A DNA stretch of 34,334 nucleotides from Pirellulales bacterium (GTDB taxonomy: Bacteria > Planctomycetota > Planctomycetia > Pirellulales > Thermoguttaceae), in NCBI GenBank assembly GCA_016936015.1, contig JAFGPV010000129.1:1-34334 (forward strand), read 5' to 3'. This document shows positions 1-7,851 of the stretch, piece after piece; within the stretch, counting starts at the first letter, position 1; each line of letters begins with the position of its first letter. The translations under genes and the position numbers were made by a program. The notes beneath the pieces were generated by a model, which was not told where the DNA came from, ran no database searches, and was given only the letters and a program-made list of their open reading frames with translations.

Positions 1-663
1 CAGAACGCCTTCGCCCACGAGGCGGGCATCCACCAGGATGGGATGCTCAAGGAACGCACGACCTACGAGATCATGCGTCCCGAGGACGTGGGCGTCTCGC
101 GGACCGACCTGGTGCTGGGCAAGCACAGCGGCCGGGCCGCCCTGAGCGACCGCGCCCGGGCGTTGGGCTACCACCTGACCGGCGAGCAGCTCGACACCGT
201 GTTCTTCGCCTTTAAGGACCTGGCCGACAAGAAAAAAGAGGTCTACGACGGCGACGTCGCCGCCCTGATCGAGCAGCAGATCCACGCGATCGTGGAAAAA
301 TGGACCCTTGATTCCTACAAGGTCTTTTCCGGAACCGGTCAGGTGCCCGAGGTCACGCTCCGCTTGAAACACAAGGAGACGAAACAAACCACGACCGTCG
401 CCTCGGGCGACGGCCCGATCGACGCCATCTTCCTGGCCATCGAGGAGATCACGGGCGTGACGGTCTCCTGCCGGGACTTCAGCGTCCACAGCGTGACCGT
501 CGGCAAGGACGCCCAGGCCGAAGTCCTGGTCCAGGTCGAGCACGAGGGCCAGGTCTACCGCGGCCGCGGCGTCTCGACCGACAGCGTCGAGGCCAGCGCC
601 AAGGCCTTCCTCAACGCCATCAACCGCATCCTGGCGACGGGCAACGGGGGGAAACAATCATAA
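1..663 (+). CDS. leuA: 2-isopropylmalate synthase, C-terminal part (5' end outside window)
   Basis: Open from base 1 to the TAA at 661-663, so the N-terminal half lies upstream of the window. The visible protein begins inside the HMGL-like TIM barrel at the metal-site motif AHEAGIHQDG. It continues through the linker (LGKHSGRAAL, then a helical segment) into the LeuA regulatory domain over roughly the last 115 residues (from about VEKWTLDSYKV to the end), which in this family binds leucine for feedback inhibition. The enzyme condenses acetyl-CoA with 2-oxoisovalerate, the first committed step to leucine. Presence of the regulatory domain argues for LeuA rather than homocitrate synthase; citramalate synthase shares the fold and cannot be fully excluded without the N-terminus. 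The next gene is separated by about 60 bases and is functionally unrelated. Confidence 0.95.
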   Translation, partial: QNAFAHEAGIHQDGMLKERTTYEIMRPEDVGVSRTDLVLGKHSGRAALSDRARALGYHLTGEQLDTVFFAFKDLADKKKEVYDGDVAALIEQQIHAIVEKWTLDSYKVFSGTGQVPEVTLRLKHKETKQTTTVASGDGPIDAIFLAIEEITGVTVSCRDFSVHSVTVGKDAQAEVLVQVEHEGQVYRGRGVSTDSVEASAKAFLNAINRILATGNGGKQS

Positions 664-727
664 TGATCGAGCATCGGAGAGTCGAGATCGTTCGGCGGAA
701 ACTCACGTTCCATTAAGGATGCCTTCA

Positions 728-3142
728 ATGCGTCAACTGGCGGTATACCTGGTTTTCCTGGCGATTTCTGCAACGAACGCCGCAGGACTCTCCGCCGCTC
801 CGAACGTTGCCTGGGATCCCCTCATCGGCCGGGCCGTTCTGACCAACGGCGACATGGAACTGATCATCGAAACCAAGTCTGGGCTGAATGCCCGGTCCTT
901 GCGGAATACGAAAACCGGCTGCCTCTATGCCGATCGGGATTACGTCTGGCAGGACGATGAATATCCGAAAATCGAGACTCCGCCGGAGATGGTCGAGCAT
1001 CCGGACGGAAGCCGGTCCGCCGTGTTTCGGACACGGCTTGGTTCCCTGAAGGTGGAGCAGGCTTTCACTCTGCCGGGAAACGAACCGGGAGTCCTCCTGG
1101 AGGAAATCACGATTCGCAATCCCGGAAAAAGTCCCTTGGATACCGCCGACTTCAGGTGCGGTTTTGCCAAGTGCATTCGCGACGGCGAGAATTGGTCGGC
1201 GGACGCCTCGGAGATCCGCTTTTGTCCCATCCCCTACCGCCGCGAGACCAACGGACAAGTGCAGGAATATCCCCTCCGCGAGGTCGCCGAACGCGGTATG
1301 TCCTTCGCCGGCTGGGCCGAACCTCCCCAGCCGACGCCCACCTGGGGCGCCGAGGGCTGGGTGTGGAGCAAGGAAGAGAAATCTTTCCTGCTGGCAAAAT
1401 ATAATTCTCAAGCGATGGAATGGTCCTTGATGGAACCCTTGAAGCGCGGGACGGAAACGGTCGTTCGTTTCGGGGGAGCCGGCCGGTGGAAACACGGGCA
1501 TCCTGAGAATTCGGCCCGGCTCGAATCGGGCGGAGTCTGCCGATTCGGCCAGACGCGCCTCCAGGCGGTCGACGGCGGCTGGAAGCAGGCCTATTACGCC
1601 TATCGCCGATACGTCGAAGGAAAAGGCTGTCGGACGCCCCAACGGTACAACCCGCCCGTGCATTGGAATGAACTCTACGACAATCAGTACTACGCCCAAG
1701 CCTGCGCCATGGGCGGCTACTACATTAACACCGTCAAACTTGGTTACTGCCCGGAATACTACAAAAAAAACAAAAATCTCCTGAACGAACTCTACAGCCT
1801 GGAACTCATGAAGGCCGAGGCCGCCAAGGCCCGGCAACTCGGCTGCGAGGCGCTCTACCTCGATCCCGGCTGGGACACCGGAATGAGTCAGCAAATCTGG
1901 GACGCCGCGCGGCTCGGGTCGATGGAATCGTTCGTCAAGATGATGCGGGAAGAGTACGGCTTGAAGGTTTCGCTTTGGTGCTCGTTGGCCGGCGTGCCGC
2001 CGACGTACGGCGATCCCGCGGCCTGCCCCCCGGAGGCCCGCGTCCTGGACAAGGACGGCAAGCCGGTGGATTATCTGGTCTGTTGCGCCTCGCCCGCCTT
2101 CCTCGATACGAAAGAGAAACGGCTGCTGGAGCTTTGCCGAAACGGCGCCGCTTTCCTGATGTTCGACAGCACCCAGTATTCCGGCCCCTGCTACAACAAG
2201 CGTCACGGTCATCAGATCCCCTCGACCCGGGAGGAACACGCCCGGGCGCTGCTCGAACTGACGCGGCGCGTGAAGCGCAAGTATCCGCACGTCCTGATCG
2301 AGATGCACGATTTCATCTCCGGTCCGTGCGGCACTCACTATACGCCAACGTATTACGGCTATGCGCAACCCCAATCGTATGATTGCCTGTGGGGCCATGA
2401 GTTCATGTGGAACTCCCTGGACGATCTCCTCTCCAGAAGGGCCGTCAGCCTGTACTACTACAACCTGGCTTATAGCATCCCGCTTTATCTCCACATCAGT
2501 CTAAAACAAGAAAACGAAAACGCCCTGCTGTTCTGGTGGTACGCCAGCACCTGCCGGCACCTGGGTGTGGGAGGAAAACCGGGTCCCGCGGCGTGGGAGG
2601 CCTGCATCCAGGCGATGCGGAGCTACCTCCCTCTGAAACGGTTCTATACCCAAGGCGTGTTTTACGGCATCGACGAGACAGTGCACGCCCATACGCTGCC
2701 CGACCTCCGGGAGTCGGTGGTCAACGTGTTCAATCTGGATGACAAGCCGGTGGACAAAAAGATCCGCTTCCGCTTGCGCGAGATCGGCCTTCCCGGCGAT
2801 CCCGTCCAAATCGAGGGCGCCGCGTTTCAACAGAGCGGCGAGGAAGTCTCGCTGGATCTTACGGTCCCCGCGCGAGGACATCGGTTGCTGAAAATCCATA
2901 CCATGACTCCCCAGAGAGCCCACGGCACTAGAGAACCGCAAAGTCAGGAGGACAGACATTTGTACCTGTCTTTTCAGACGGACGGGAGTACCCGGCCTAC
3001 TGAAACCCACGACTCTGTGAATCTCCAGCCCCGGAGCACTATTCACTTGGATCATCAGAGATTAAATTGGATGCATCTCCTCCGGAAAAGTACCGGCGGC
3101 GAGAAGGGCCGAGTGGCGGAATGGCAGACGCTCGGGATTTAA
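728..3142 (+). CDS. Secreted GH36/clan-D-like glycoside hydrolase, C-terminus running into tRNA-Leu
   Basis: About 804 residues. The ATG at 728 is preferred over 719 because it leaves a TAAGGA ribosome site at suitable spacing and starts directly with a signal peptide (MRQLAVYLVFLAISATNAAG). An N-terminal beta-sandwich-like region (to about residue 300) precedes a TIM barrel with LYLDPGWD (D379), KVSLWCSLAG and FLMFDST (D480). This pattern resembles alpha-galactosidase-type (GH36/GH27, clan D) enzymes in which an Asp after a beta strand is the nucleophile. A C-terminal beta domain ends near LTVPARGHRLLKI (about base 2900). The last 75 or so residues do not look like protein: they translate a dispersed repeat (2945-2979) and the first half of a tRNA, and the stop TAA at 3140-3142 is the tRNA anticodon. 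The original stop was probably lost. Substrate unknown; an alpha-galactoside is a guess from the fold. Confidence 0.75.
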   Translation: MRQLAVYLVFLAISATNAAGLSAAPNVAWDPLIGRAVLTNGDMELIIETKSGLNARSLRNTKTGCLYADRDYVWQDDEYPKIETPPEMVEHPDGSRSAVFRTRLGSLKVEQAFTLPGNEPGVLLEEITIRNPGKSPLDTADFRCGFAKCIRDGENWSADASEIRFCPIPYRRETNGQVQEYPLREVAERGMSFAGWAEPPQPTPTWGAEGWVWSKEEKSFLLAKYNSQAMEWSLMEPLKRGTETVVRFGGAGRWKHGHPENSARLESGGVCRFGQTRLQAVDGGWKQAYYAYRRYVEGKGCRTPQRYNPPVHWNELYDNQYYAQACAMGGYYINTVKLGYCPEYYKKNKNLLNELYSLELMKAEAAKARQLGCEALYLDPGWDTGMSQQIWDAARLGSMESFVKMMREEYGLKVSLWCSLAGVPPTYGDPAACPPEARVLDKDGKPVDYLVCCASPAFLDTKEKRLLELCRNGAAFLMFDSTQYSGPCYNKRHGHQIPSTREEHARALLELTRRVKRKYPHVLIEMHDFISGPCGTHYTPTYYGYAQPQSYDCLWGHEFMWNSLDDLLSRRAVSLYYYNLAYSIPLYLHISLKQENENALLFWWYASTCRHLGVGGKPGPAAWEACIQAMRSYLPLKRFYTQGVFYGIDETVHAHTLPDLRESVVNVFNLDDKPVDKKIRFRLREIGLPGDPVQIEGAAFQQSGEEVSLDLTVPARGHRLLKIHTMTPQRAHGTREPQSQEDRHLYLSFQTDGSTRPTETHDSVNLQPRSTIHLDHQRLNWMHLLRKSTGGEKGRVAEWQTLGI
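2945..2979. repeat. Dispersed palindromic repeat, half copy, within a reading frame
   Basis: The stretch beginning CAGGAGGACAGACATT and continuing CCTGTCTTTT matches the left half of the fuller element at 9584-9642 with few differences. It lies where the upstream hydrolase should end, so it may be the insertion that removed the original stop codon. Confidence 0.6.
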
Positions 3143-3190
3143 AATCCCGTGTCCTTAACGGACGTGCGGGTTCGATTCCCGCCTCGGCTA
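3107..3190 (+). tRNA. tRNA-Leu (anticodon TAA)
   Basis: Folds as an 84-base class II tRNA. The acceptor strand GGCCGAG (3107-3113) pairs with CTCGGCT (3183-3189), with one G-U at the end. The anticodon stem CGGGA/TCCCG encloses the loop TTTAAAA with anticodon TAA at 3140-3142. A long variable arm follows (GTCCTTAACGGAC), then the T arm GCGGG-TTCGATT-CCCGC, and A73 as discriminator, typical of tRNA-Leu. No CCA is encoded. It decodes UUA (and UUG by wobble). The reading frame of the upstream hydrolase overlaps the 5' half. Confidence 0.95.
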
Positions 3191-3219
3191 TTTGGTACAA
3201 CGAATTCCTTACCAATCGT

Positions 3220-3242
3220 GGGGCAGGTTGGCAACTTGCCCC
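3220..3242. repeat. Short perfect-centre palindrome downstream of tRNA-Leu
   Basis: GGGGCAGGTTGG and CAACTTGCCCC form an 11-pair inverted repeat with one G-U pair around a single central base. It lacks a following T-run, so it is more likely a dispersed REP-like palindrome than the tRNA terminator. Apart from this and the promoter at 3505-3532, I see no gene in 3191-3537. Confidence 0.5.
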
Positions 3243-3504
3243 CATTAATGAACATCGGGGAACCGCCGGCCGTTGAACCCAGCCGTGCATTCCTGAGTTT
3301 CTCTAAATCGGGGCCTACTGTTTCTTCTGCGGACAAGGATGATTAACCATTCTTTTATCCATTGCGTGTTGCAGTTTTCTGTAGGCGCGCCGAAAGGTTT
3401 TCGATGGATGCGTTCTGAGGAATTGCCGAATAATAAACAAGCTGAAAAGCTAATACTTTTTTGCATTCGTTCTCCCCCCCATTGCATTGGCTCATGAAGG
3501 AGGA

Positions 3505-3532
3505 TTGACAGACTGATTGAAAGTGATATTTT
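3505..3532 (+). promoter_or_regulatory. Sigma-70-type promoter for the ferritin-like gene
   Basis: TTGACA (3505-3510, perfect -35), a 16-base spacer and TATTTT (3527-3532). Transcription would start near 3540. This favours the ATG at 3586 (or 3550) over the TTG at 3538 as the start of the following gene. Confidence 0.5.
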
Positions 3533-3585
3533 GAGAGTTGGTTCTTTTCATGGATCTGCCACTTCCTGGATGGGGATATCAGGAT

Positions 3586-4248
3586 ATGGTTGGCATTATC
3601 TCAACACGGGATATCTTAGCGCACCCGATCATAACGATCCGATCCTTCGGGTGGGGCGTTTTCTTTCGAGCCGTTTTCAGCAGCCGCGACAAGCCCTTTC
3701 TTTCCCTATTGAACGATGCCTTCACCCCCTCGGCAGAATTATCGCCCCTGCTGCAACGTTGCATCGAGTTGGAGCTACGGGCAAAGCGAATCTACTCTGC
3801 ACTTGCCAAGGCTTTTCTTGATCAATGGAAGGTTTCTCAGTTTTTTGCTGTTTTGGCCCAGCAAGAACAAGATCACGCTGACTTGTTGGAATTGTGCCGG
3901 ACGGCTGCCAATCGAGGAGATTGGAAGGCGTCACTTTTTTGTCCTTGGCAAGATTATCTGCCCCGCCTTGAGCAACAGATGGCAGATACCGAGGCCTCGA
4001 TGTCCGAGATTGATTCGGTTGACGCTGCTTTCCAGTTGGTGTTCCAGGTCGAATCCTCAGAGATCAACTATGTATTCCAAGCAGCGATTACCGCGACCGA
4101 CTCGGCCTTTATCAAGCGCCTTAGACCGTTTCAAGAGGAGTTAAAAAACCATCTAACCTATATTGTGGACCAGATCCCCCAATTAGCTCCTTACTTGTTG
4201 CTCGCGTGCAGGGAACTGCGAACGAAGTTCCCACGGATTTTACAATAA
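3586..4248 (+). CDS. Rubrerythrin/ferritin-like diiron domain protein
   Basis: About 220 residues, mostly alpha-helical. Four helices carry the spacing of a ferritin-like diiron site: ELELRAKRIY (first Glu), QQEQDHADLLEL (E-x-x-H), FQVESSEINYVF (third Glu) and EELKNHL (fourth Glu/His). This is the pattern of rubrerythrin-like proteins that detoxify peroxide or store iron in anaerobes. No C-terminal rubredoxin CxxC pairs are present, so it is not a classical rubrerythrin and its electron donor is unknown. I chose ATG 3586 because the promoter at 3505-3532 places transcription near 3540 and MVGIISTRDIL starts a natural helix; the frame is open to TTG 3538 and ATG 3550. It stands alone, with a shared terminator after it. 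Composition is less GC-rich than its neighbours, which might indicate transfer. Confidence 0.7.
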   Translation: MVGIISTRDILAHPIITIRSFGWGVFFRAVFSSRDKPFLSLLNDAFTPSAELSPLLQRCIELELRAKRIYSALAKAFLDQWKVSQFFAVLAQQEQDHADLLELCRTAANRGDWKASLFCPWQDYLPRLEQQMADTEASMSEIDSVDAAFQLVFQVESSEINYVFQAAITATDSAFIKRLRPFQEELKNHLTYIVDQIPQLAPYLLLACRELRTKFPRILQ

Positions 4249-4338
4249 GTAACCAACGCTTTCTACACCGCGGAAAAGAGCGGATTCTGCAGAACGACCG
4301 GTTGCCAATACTCATCCATGAGTTTGGAACCGACAAAT

Positions 4339-4384
4339 AAAGGGGACATTACTGATTAAATAAACCGTGATGTCCCCTTTTTTA
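4339..4384. terminator. Bidirectional intrinsic terminator
   Basis: AAAGGGGACAT (4339-4349) pairs perfectly with ATGTCCCCTTT (4370-4380) across a loop of about 20 bases, followed by further Ts on the plus strand; the A-rich 5' flank serves the minus strand. It lies between the convergent ferritin-like gene and thi4 and can end both. The GGGGACATTA core resembles palindromes dispersed in related genomes. Confidence 0.7.
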
Positions 4385-4388
4385 CTGG

Positions 4389-5207
4389 TTACGCCAGGGC
4401 CATTTCTTTTTCTCGGGAGGCCGCGAAAGGAGGTTCTTGGGTGAGGAGGCGGATTGCCTCCTGGGCGGCTTTTTTTCCGGAGAGCAACATGCCGCCGAAG
4501 GTGGGGCCCATGCGGGGCAGACCGTAGGCCGTCGAGACGGCCATGCCCGTGACGATCAGGCCGGGGTGGATGAGTCCGGTCTTTTCGACCACCAGATCCT
4601 CGGACGTACCGACGTCCATCGGGCCGAAGTCTTCGAGTTTCAGCAGGTTTCTGCGCTCCAGGCTGCGGCAAACGTGGGCGTCGTGGCCGGTGGCGTCGAT
4701 GAGGACTTTTGCCTCCAGCGCGATCGGATCGACGCAGGTGATCTGCCGGGGCAGCGCGGAGACCGGCGTCCAATTGACCACGGCGCCCTCGACCCGGCCG
4801 TTGCGATACACGACGTCGTCGAACTTGGTCATATTCAAGATTTTCGCCCCCGCGTCGCAGGTCGCGGAAATCAGCTTGGAGCAGGCGTGGGGGCCTTCCG
4901 CCGCAAACAGTCCTTCCTGCACCTCGCGATAGGGGACGCCGAGCCGGTCCAGGATTTCCTGGGCGGGGGCGCGAAAGGTGATGGTGTTCATCAGGTACCC
5001 GCCGATCCAGAAACCTCCGCCCAGATAGTTGTTGCTCTCGACCACCAGGGTCTTGCACCCCCTGTCGGCCAGATCGCCTGCCGCCATCAGGCCGCTCGGC
5101 CCGCCGCCGACGACGATGACGTCGGAAATGATGTACTCTTCGAACCAGCGGCAGAACTCGCCGACGATGGCCCGACTGATCGCCGCTTCGCTGACTTGGT
5201 GGAACAT
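4389..5207 (-). CDS. thi4: Thiamine thiazole synthase, Thi4 family (probably sulfide-dependent)
   Basis: 272 residues starting at ATG 5207, with AAGGA 6-7 bases upstream. Thi4 makes the adenylated thiazole precursor of thiamine from NAD, glycine and a sulfur source. Visible features: the N-terminal dinucleotide motif [18 protein letters not shown], then [26 protein letters not shown], and the C-terminal signature [14 protein letters not shown] and [17 protein letters not shown]. In yeast-type Thi4 a cysteine before the second half gives up its sulfur, making the enzyme single-use. The matching segment here (about [11 protein letters not shown]) has no cysteine, as in archaeal and anaerobic bacterial enzymes that use free sulfide catalytically; that assignment is from alignment by eye. 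Upstream lie a TPP riboswitch and a terminator, which independently support the thiamine role. Confidence 0.93.
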   Translation of the reverse strand: MFHQVSEAAISRAIVGEFCRWFEEYIISDVIVVGGGPSGLMAAGDLADRGCKTLVVESNNYLGGGFWIGGYLMNTITFRAPAQEILDRLGVPYREVQEGLFAAEGPHACSKLISATCDAGAKILNMTKFDDVVYRNGRVEGAVVNWTPVSALPRQITCVDPIALEAKVLIDATGHDAHVCRSLERRNLLKLEDFGPMDVGTSEDLVVEKTGLIHPGLIVTGMAVSTAYGLPRMGPTFGGMLLSGKKAAQEAIRLLTQEPPFAASREKEMALA

Positions 5208-5226
5208 GGTTTTGGTCCTTTAAAAT

Positions 5227-5253
5227 AAAAAATCCCTGCGCCGGCACAGGGAT
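5227..5253 (-). terminator. Riboswitch-controlled intrinsic terminator (expression platform)
   Basis: On the minus strand ATCCCTGTGC pairs with GCGCAGGGAT (10 pairs including one T-G) and is followed by six Ts. It sits between the TPP aptamer and the thi4 ribosome site, so it is the likely off-switch when TPP is bound. Confidence 0.8.
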
Positions 5254-5268
5254 ATTTCAATCGTTTCG

Positions 5269-5355
5269 GATATCCCTACGCTGGCATTACCCAGATCAGG
5301 TTCAAGGGGTCATCCGTCACTACGGAACTCTCAGGCCGTTAACGACCTCCCCCGT
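5269..5355 (-). promoter_or_regulatory. TPP (THI-box) riboswitch aptamer
   Basis: The minus strand contains the conserved aptamer blocks in order: GGGGG near the start, CCTGAGAG, then ACCCTTGAACCTGATCTGG and GTAATGCCAGCGTAGGGA. These are the class-defining TPP-binding sequences. It precedes thi4 and couples to the terminator at 5227-5253, implying repression of thiazole synthesis by TPP through premature termination. Confidence 0.95.
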
Positions 5356-5366
5356 ACAACTACGTG

Positions 5367-5395
5367 AATTGAAGCACGAATCGAATTTTTGTCAA
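5367..5395 (-). promoter_or_regulatory. Promoter for riboswitch-thi4 transcript
   Basis: Minus strand TTGACA (5390-5395), 17-base spacer, TCAATT (5367-5372, a weak -10). Transcription would start just ahead of the aptamer. Confidence 0.45.
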
Positions 5396-5437
5396 GAGGA
5401 GGCGACGGAACCGGGCCTGGATTCCCCGTTTTTCGGA

Positions 5438-5465
5438 TTGAGTGGACATTTTCGTGCGGTACAAT
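5438..5465 (+). promoter_or_regulatory. Promoter for the GH13 gene
   Basis: TTGAGT (5438-5443), 16-base spacer, TACAAT (5460-5465). Divergent from the thi4 promoter in the same interval. Confidence 0.4.
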
Positions 5466-5536
5466 ATCCATAGAGTATTTATGAATTGATGATTCCAATC
5501 TGCGCCTACGAGAGAAGTATGGGGGATTGGGGAATA

Positions 5537-7753
5537 ATGAAAACATCGCCGCCGCGCCGTTGGAAAATTATTTTTTGGATTAGCCGTTTGATTCTCGTCG
5601 GTCTGGCGGCAGGGATCATTCTTTCCCGTCAATCCTTCGCCAAGCCGCCGGAAGACCAGTCCGGCATGGAATACTTGCAGGAATGGTCGTCGCCGGCCTA
5701 CGTAAGATGGCTGGAGGAGCGGTCGATGTTGGGCAACGCCCACCGCTACACCGACGAGGTGACGGGACACGGCATCCAATGGCGAGAAACCTACGCCAAG
5801 CCGGAAACTCGCGAGATCGTGGCCCAGGCTTCGGTGTGGGTCTTGGGGTATCCCGGCTCGATGATCACCCGGCCTGGCGAATCGGTCATTCATTCATGGG
5901 GGGATGAAGCACTCTGGGCGGCCTTCGAGCAGATCGGGATCCACCTGCTGCACACGGGTCCGGTGAAGCGATCCGGCGGAATTCGGGAACGCCGATATAC
6001 CCCCACGGTCGACGGCTGGTTCGACCGGATTTCGCTCGGCATCGACCCGGCGTTGGGAACCGAGGCGGAATATCGGCGGATGGTCAAGACCGCGGCTGCC
6101 CATCGCGGCCTGATCGCCGGCGATCTCGTTCCCTTACACACCGGCAAAGGGGCCGATTTTCTCCTGGCCTTGCGTAACTACCGCGACTACCCGGGCATGT
6201 ACGCCCTGGTCGAGATCGAACGCGACGATTGGAAGCTGCTTCCCGAGGTGGACGATCCCTGGGATTCGGCCCCGGTCTCTCGGGAGACGGTGGAGGTCTT
6301 GCGCCGCAAGGGCTATCTGCCCGGTTCGATCGATTCAGCCGACGCGGTGAAGGAGGCCCGGCAACTGAGCGGCTGGGACGCAACCGGCAAGGTCCTGGGC
6401 GTGGACGGGAAGGTGCGGCGCTGGGTGTATCTCCATTATTTCAAGCCGGGCCAACCGACCTTGAACTGGCTCGATCCGACCTTTGCCGCCTATCGCGTCG
6501 TGGCGGCCGACTCGGTGAAAACGATCCATCACCTGGGCGCCCGGGTCGTGCGGCTCGACGCCGTGCCGTTTCTGGGAATCGAGCCGCGGGAAGATTCGCA
6601 GCAGGCTTGGGGCTACCAGCATCCCCTGGCCCCGATGGCCACCAATTCCATCGCCTTTCTCATCCGAAAGTTCGGCGGGTGGAGTTTCCAGGAATTGAAT
6701 TTGCCCTATGAGCAACTGAAGGCGTACAGCGCGCAAGGTCCCGATCTTTCCTACGATTTCTTTACCCGAACCGAATCGCTCCACGCCCTGCTCAGCGGCG
6801 ACGCCTCGCTGCTGAGGCTGGCCTATCGGGAGATGCTTAAGGCGGGCCTCGATCCCGTCGGGCTGGTCCACGACCTGCAAAATCACGACGAGATCACCTA
6901 CCAGTTGGTGCAATTGCAATCGGCCGGGGAGAAACCGTATCCGTACCACGGCCAGCCCGTCGCGGCGCAGGAGATCCGCCGCCACGTTTTGGAAGAGATG
7001 CGGGAAAAGGCGGCCGGCCCCCACGCCCCTTACAACCACCTCTACCGGCCCGAGCGGGATGGAGTGGCCACGACCTTTTGCGGATTCATCGCCGCGAGCC
7101 TGGGGATCGAAAATCCCTACCAAGCGACCGAAAAAGAAAAGGCGTTGATCCTTCAAGGCCACCTGTTGCTGACGACGTTCAACGCCCTGCAGCCCGGCGT
7201 GTTTTCCCTGTCGGGCTGGGATCTGGTCGGGGCGCTCCCCCTGCCGGCCGCGGAGGTCGAGGACCTGCTCCACGACGACGATTTCCGCTGGACGAACCGT
7301 GGGGCGATCGACCTGATGGACGTCAATCCCGACGCCGAGAAATCCGCCTGGGGACTGCCGAGGGCCAAGGTCCTGTACGGCCCTCTGCCCCAACAGCTTG
7401 CGGATCCCGATTCCTACGTCTCCCGGCTGAAGGCGATCTTGAAAGTCCGGCAGGATCAGGGCATTCACCTGGCCGAGGTCATCGCCGTGCCCGAGCCGAA
7501 CCACAAGGCCGTTTTTTTACTCGTCATGCGGCTTCCCCGAACGGAGCGGATTGCCGTTGCCGCGCTGAATTTCGGCCGGGAAAAAGTCGTCGAGAAACTC
7601 GACTTCGGACGGATCAACGGTCTTCAGCCGGCGGATTGGTCGGGAAAGTCCGCGTGGAACACGGCGACGGGAAAAAAGACGGCCGACGTCTGCGACCATT
7701 CGATTTCCCTCGCTCTTGACGGTTGGGCAGGGAATGTGTTCATTCTGAAGTAG
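5537..7753 (+). CDS. GH13 alpha-amylase-family protein, trehalose-synthase-like, membrane-anchored or exported
   Basis: About 738 residues from ATG 5537; in-frame starts at 5486, 5489 and 5519 are also possible, but 5537 puts a basic N-terminus directly before one hydrophobic segment (IIFWISRLILVGLAAGII), a signal anchor or signal peptide. The (beta/alpha)8 motifs of GH13 are recognisable: DLVPLHTGKGADF (region I position), GARVVRLDAV with the nucleophile Asp near 341 (region II), and LQNHDEITY with the transition-state Asp near 451 (region IV). The overall pattern (GIDPALG, NHDE, a C-terminal DPDSYVSRLKAIL segment) resembles maltose glucosyltransferase/trehalose synthase more than classical amylase. 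The region I Asn-His pair of typical family members is not evident, so activity may differ. Terminated by a strong hairpin immediately after the stop. Confidence 0.8.
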   Translation: MKTSPPRRWKIIFWISRLILVGLAAGIILSRQSFAKPPEDQSGMEYLQEWSSPAYVRWLEERSMLGNAHRYTDEVTGHGIQWRETYAKPETREIVAQASVWVLGYPGSMITRPGESVIHSWGDEALWAAFEQIGIHLLHTGPVKRSGGIRERRYTPTVDGWFDRISLGIDPALGTEAEYRRMVKTAAAHRGLIAGDLVPLHTGKGADFLLALRNYRDYPGMYALVEIERDDWKLLPEVDDPWDSAPVSRETVEVLRRKGYLPGSIDSADAVKEARQLSGWDATGKVLGVDGKVRRWVYLHYFKPGQPTLNWLDPTFAAYRVVAADSVKTIHHLGARVVRLDAVPFLGIEPREDSQQAWGYQHPLAPMATNSIAFLIRKFGGWSFQELNLPYEQLKAYSAQGPDLSYDFFTRTESLHALLSGDASLLRLAYREMLKAGLDPVGLVHDLQNHDEITYQLVQLQSAGEKPYPYHGQPVAAQEIRRHVLEEMREKAAGPHAPYNHLYRPERDGVATTFCGFIAASLGIENPYQATEKEKALILQGHLLLTTFNALQPGVFSLSGWDLVGALPLPAAEVEDLLHDDDFRWTNRGAIDLMDVNPDAEKSAWGLPRAKVLYGPLPQQLADPDSYVSRLKAILKVRQDQGIHLAEVIAVPEPNHKAVFLLVMRLPRTERIAVAALNFGREKVVEKLDFGRINGLQPADWSGKSAWNTATGKKTADVCDHSISLALDGWAGNVFILK

Positions 7754-7785
7754 TCGGAAAGTGCGCTGCGCGCACCCGACTTTTC
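7752..7785 (+). terminator. Intrinsic terminator after the GH13 gene
   Basis: AGTCGG pairs with CCGACT, enclosing a second stem GTGCGC/GCGCAC, then TTTT. The hairpin overlaps the TAG stop codon. Confidence 0.65.
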
Positions 7786-7787
7786 GC

Positions 7788-7816
7788 TTGTCTTGATGAC
7801 AGACACGGACTACAAT
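7788..7816 (+). promoter_or_regulatory. Promoter for the antiporter gene
   Basis: TTGTCT (7788-7793), 17-base spacer, TACAAT (7811-7816), about 35 bases before the start codon. Confidence 0.4.
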
Positions 7817-7851
7817 TCAGCCGCCTTCGCCCATGAGAGACGGAAGAAACC

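Noticed and set aside
725-2494. 589-residue open frame on the minus strand
   Set aside because: It is the GC-rich antisense shadow of the GH36-like gene, with no family motif and low-complexity composition.
4312-5247. 311-residue frame overlapping thi4 on the same strand
   Set aside because: Arg/Pro-rich out-of-frame shadow; thi4 in the other frame is unambiguous.
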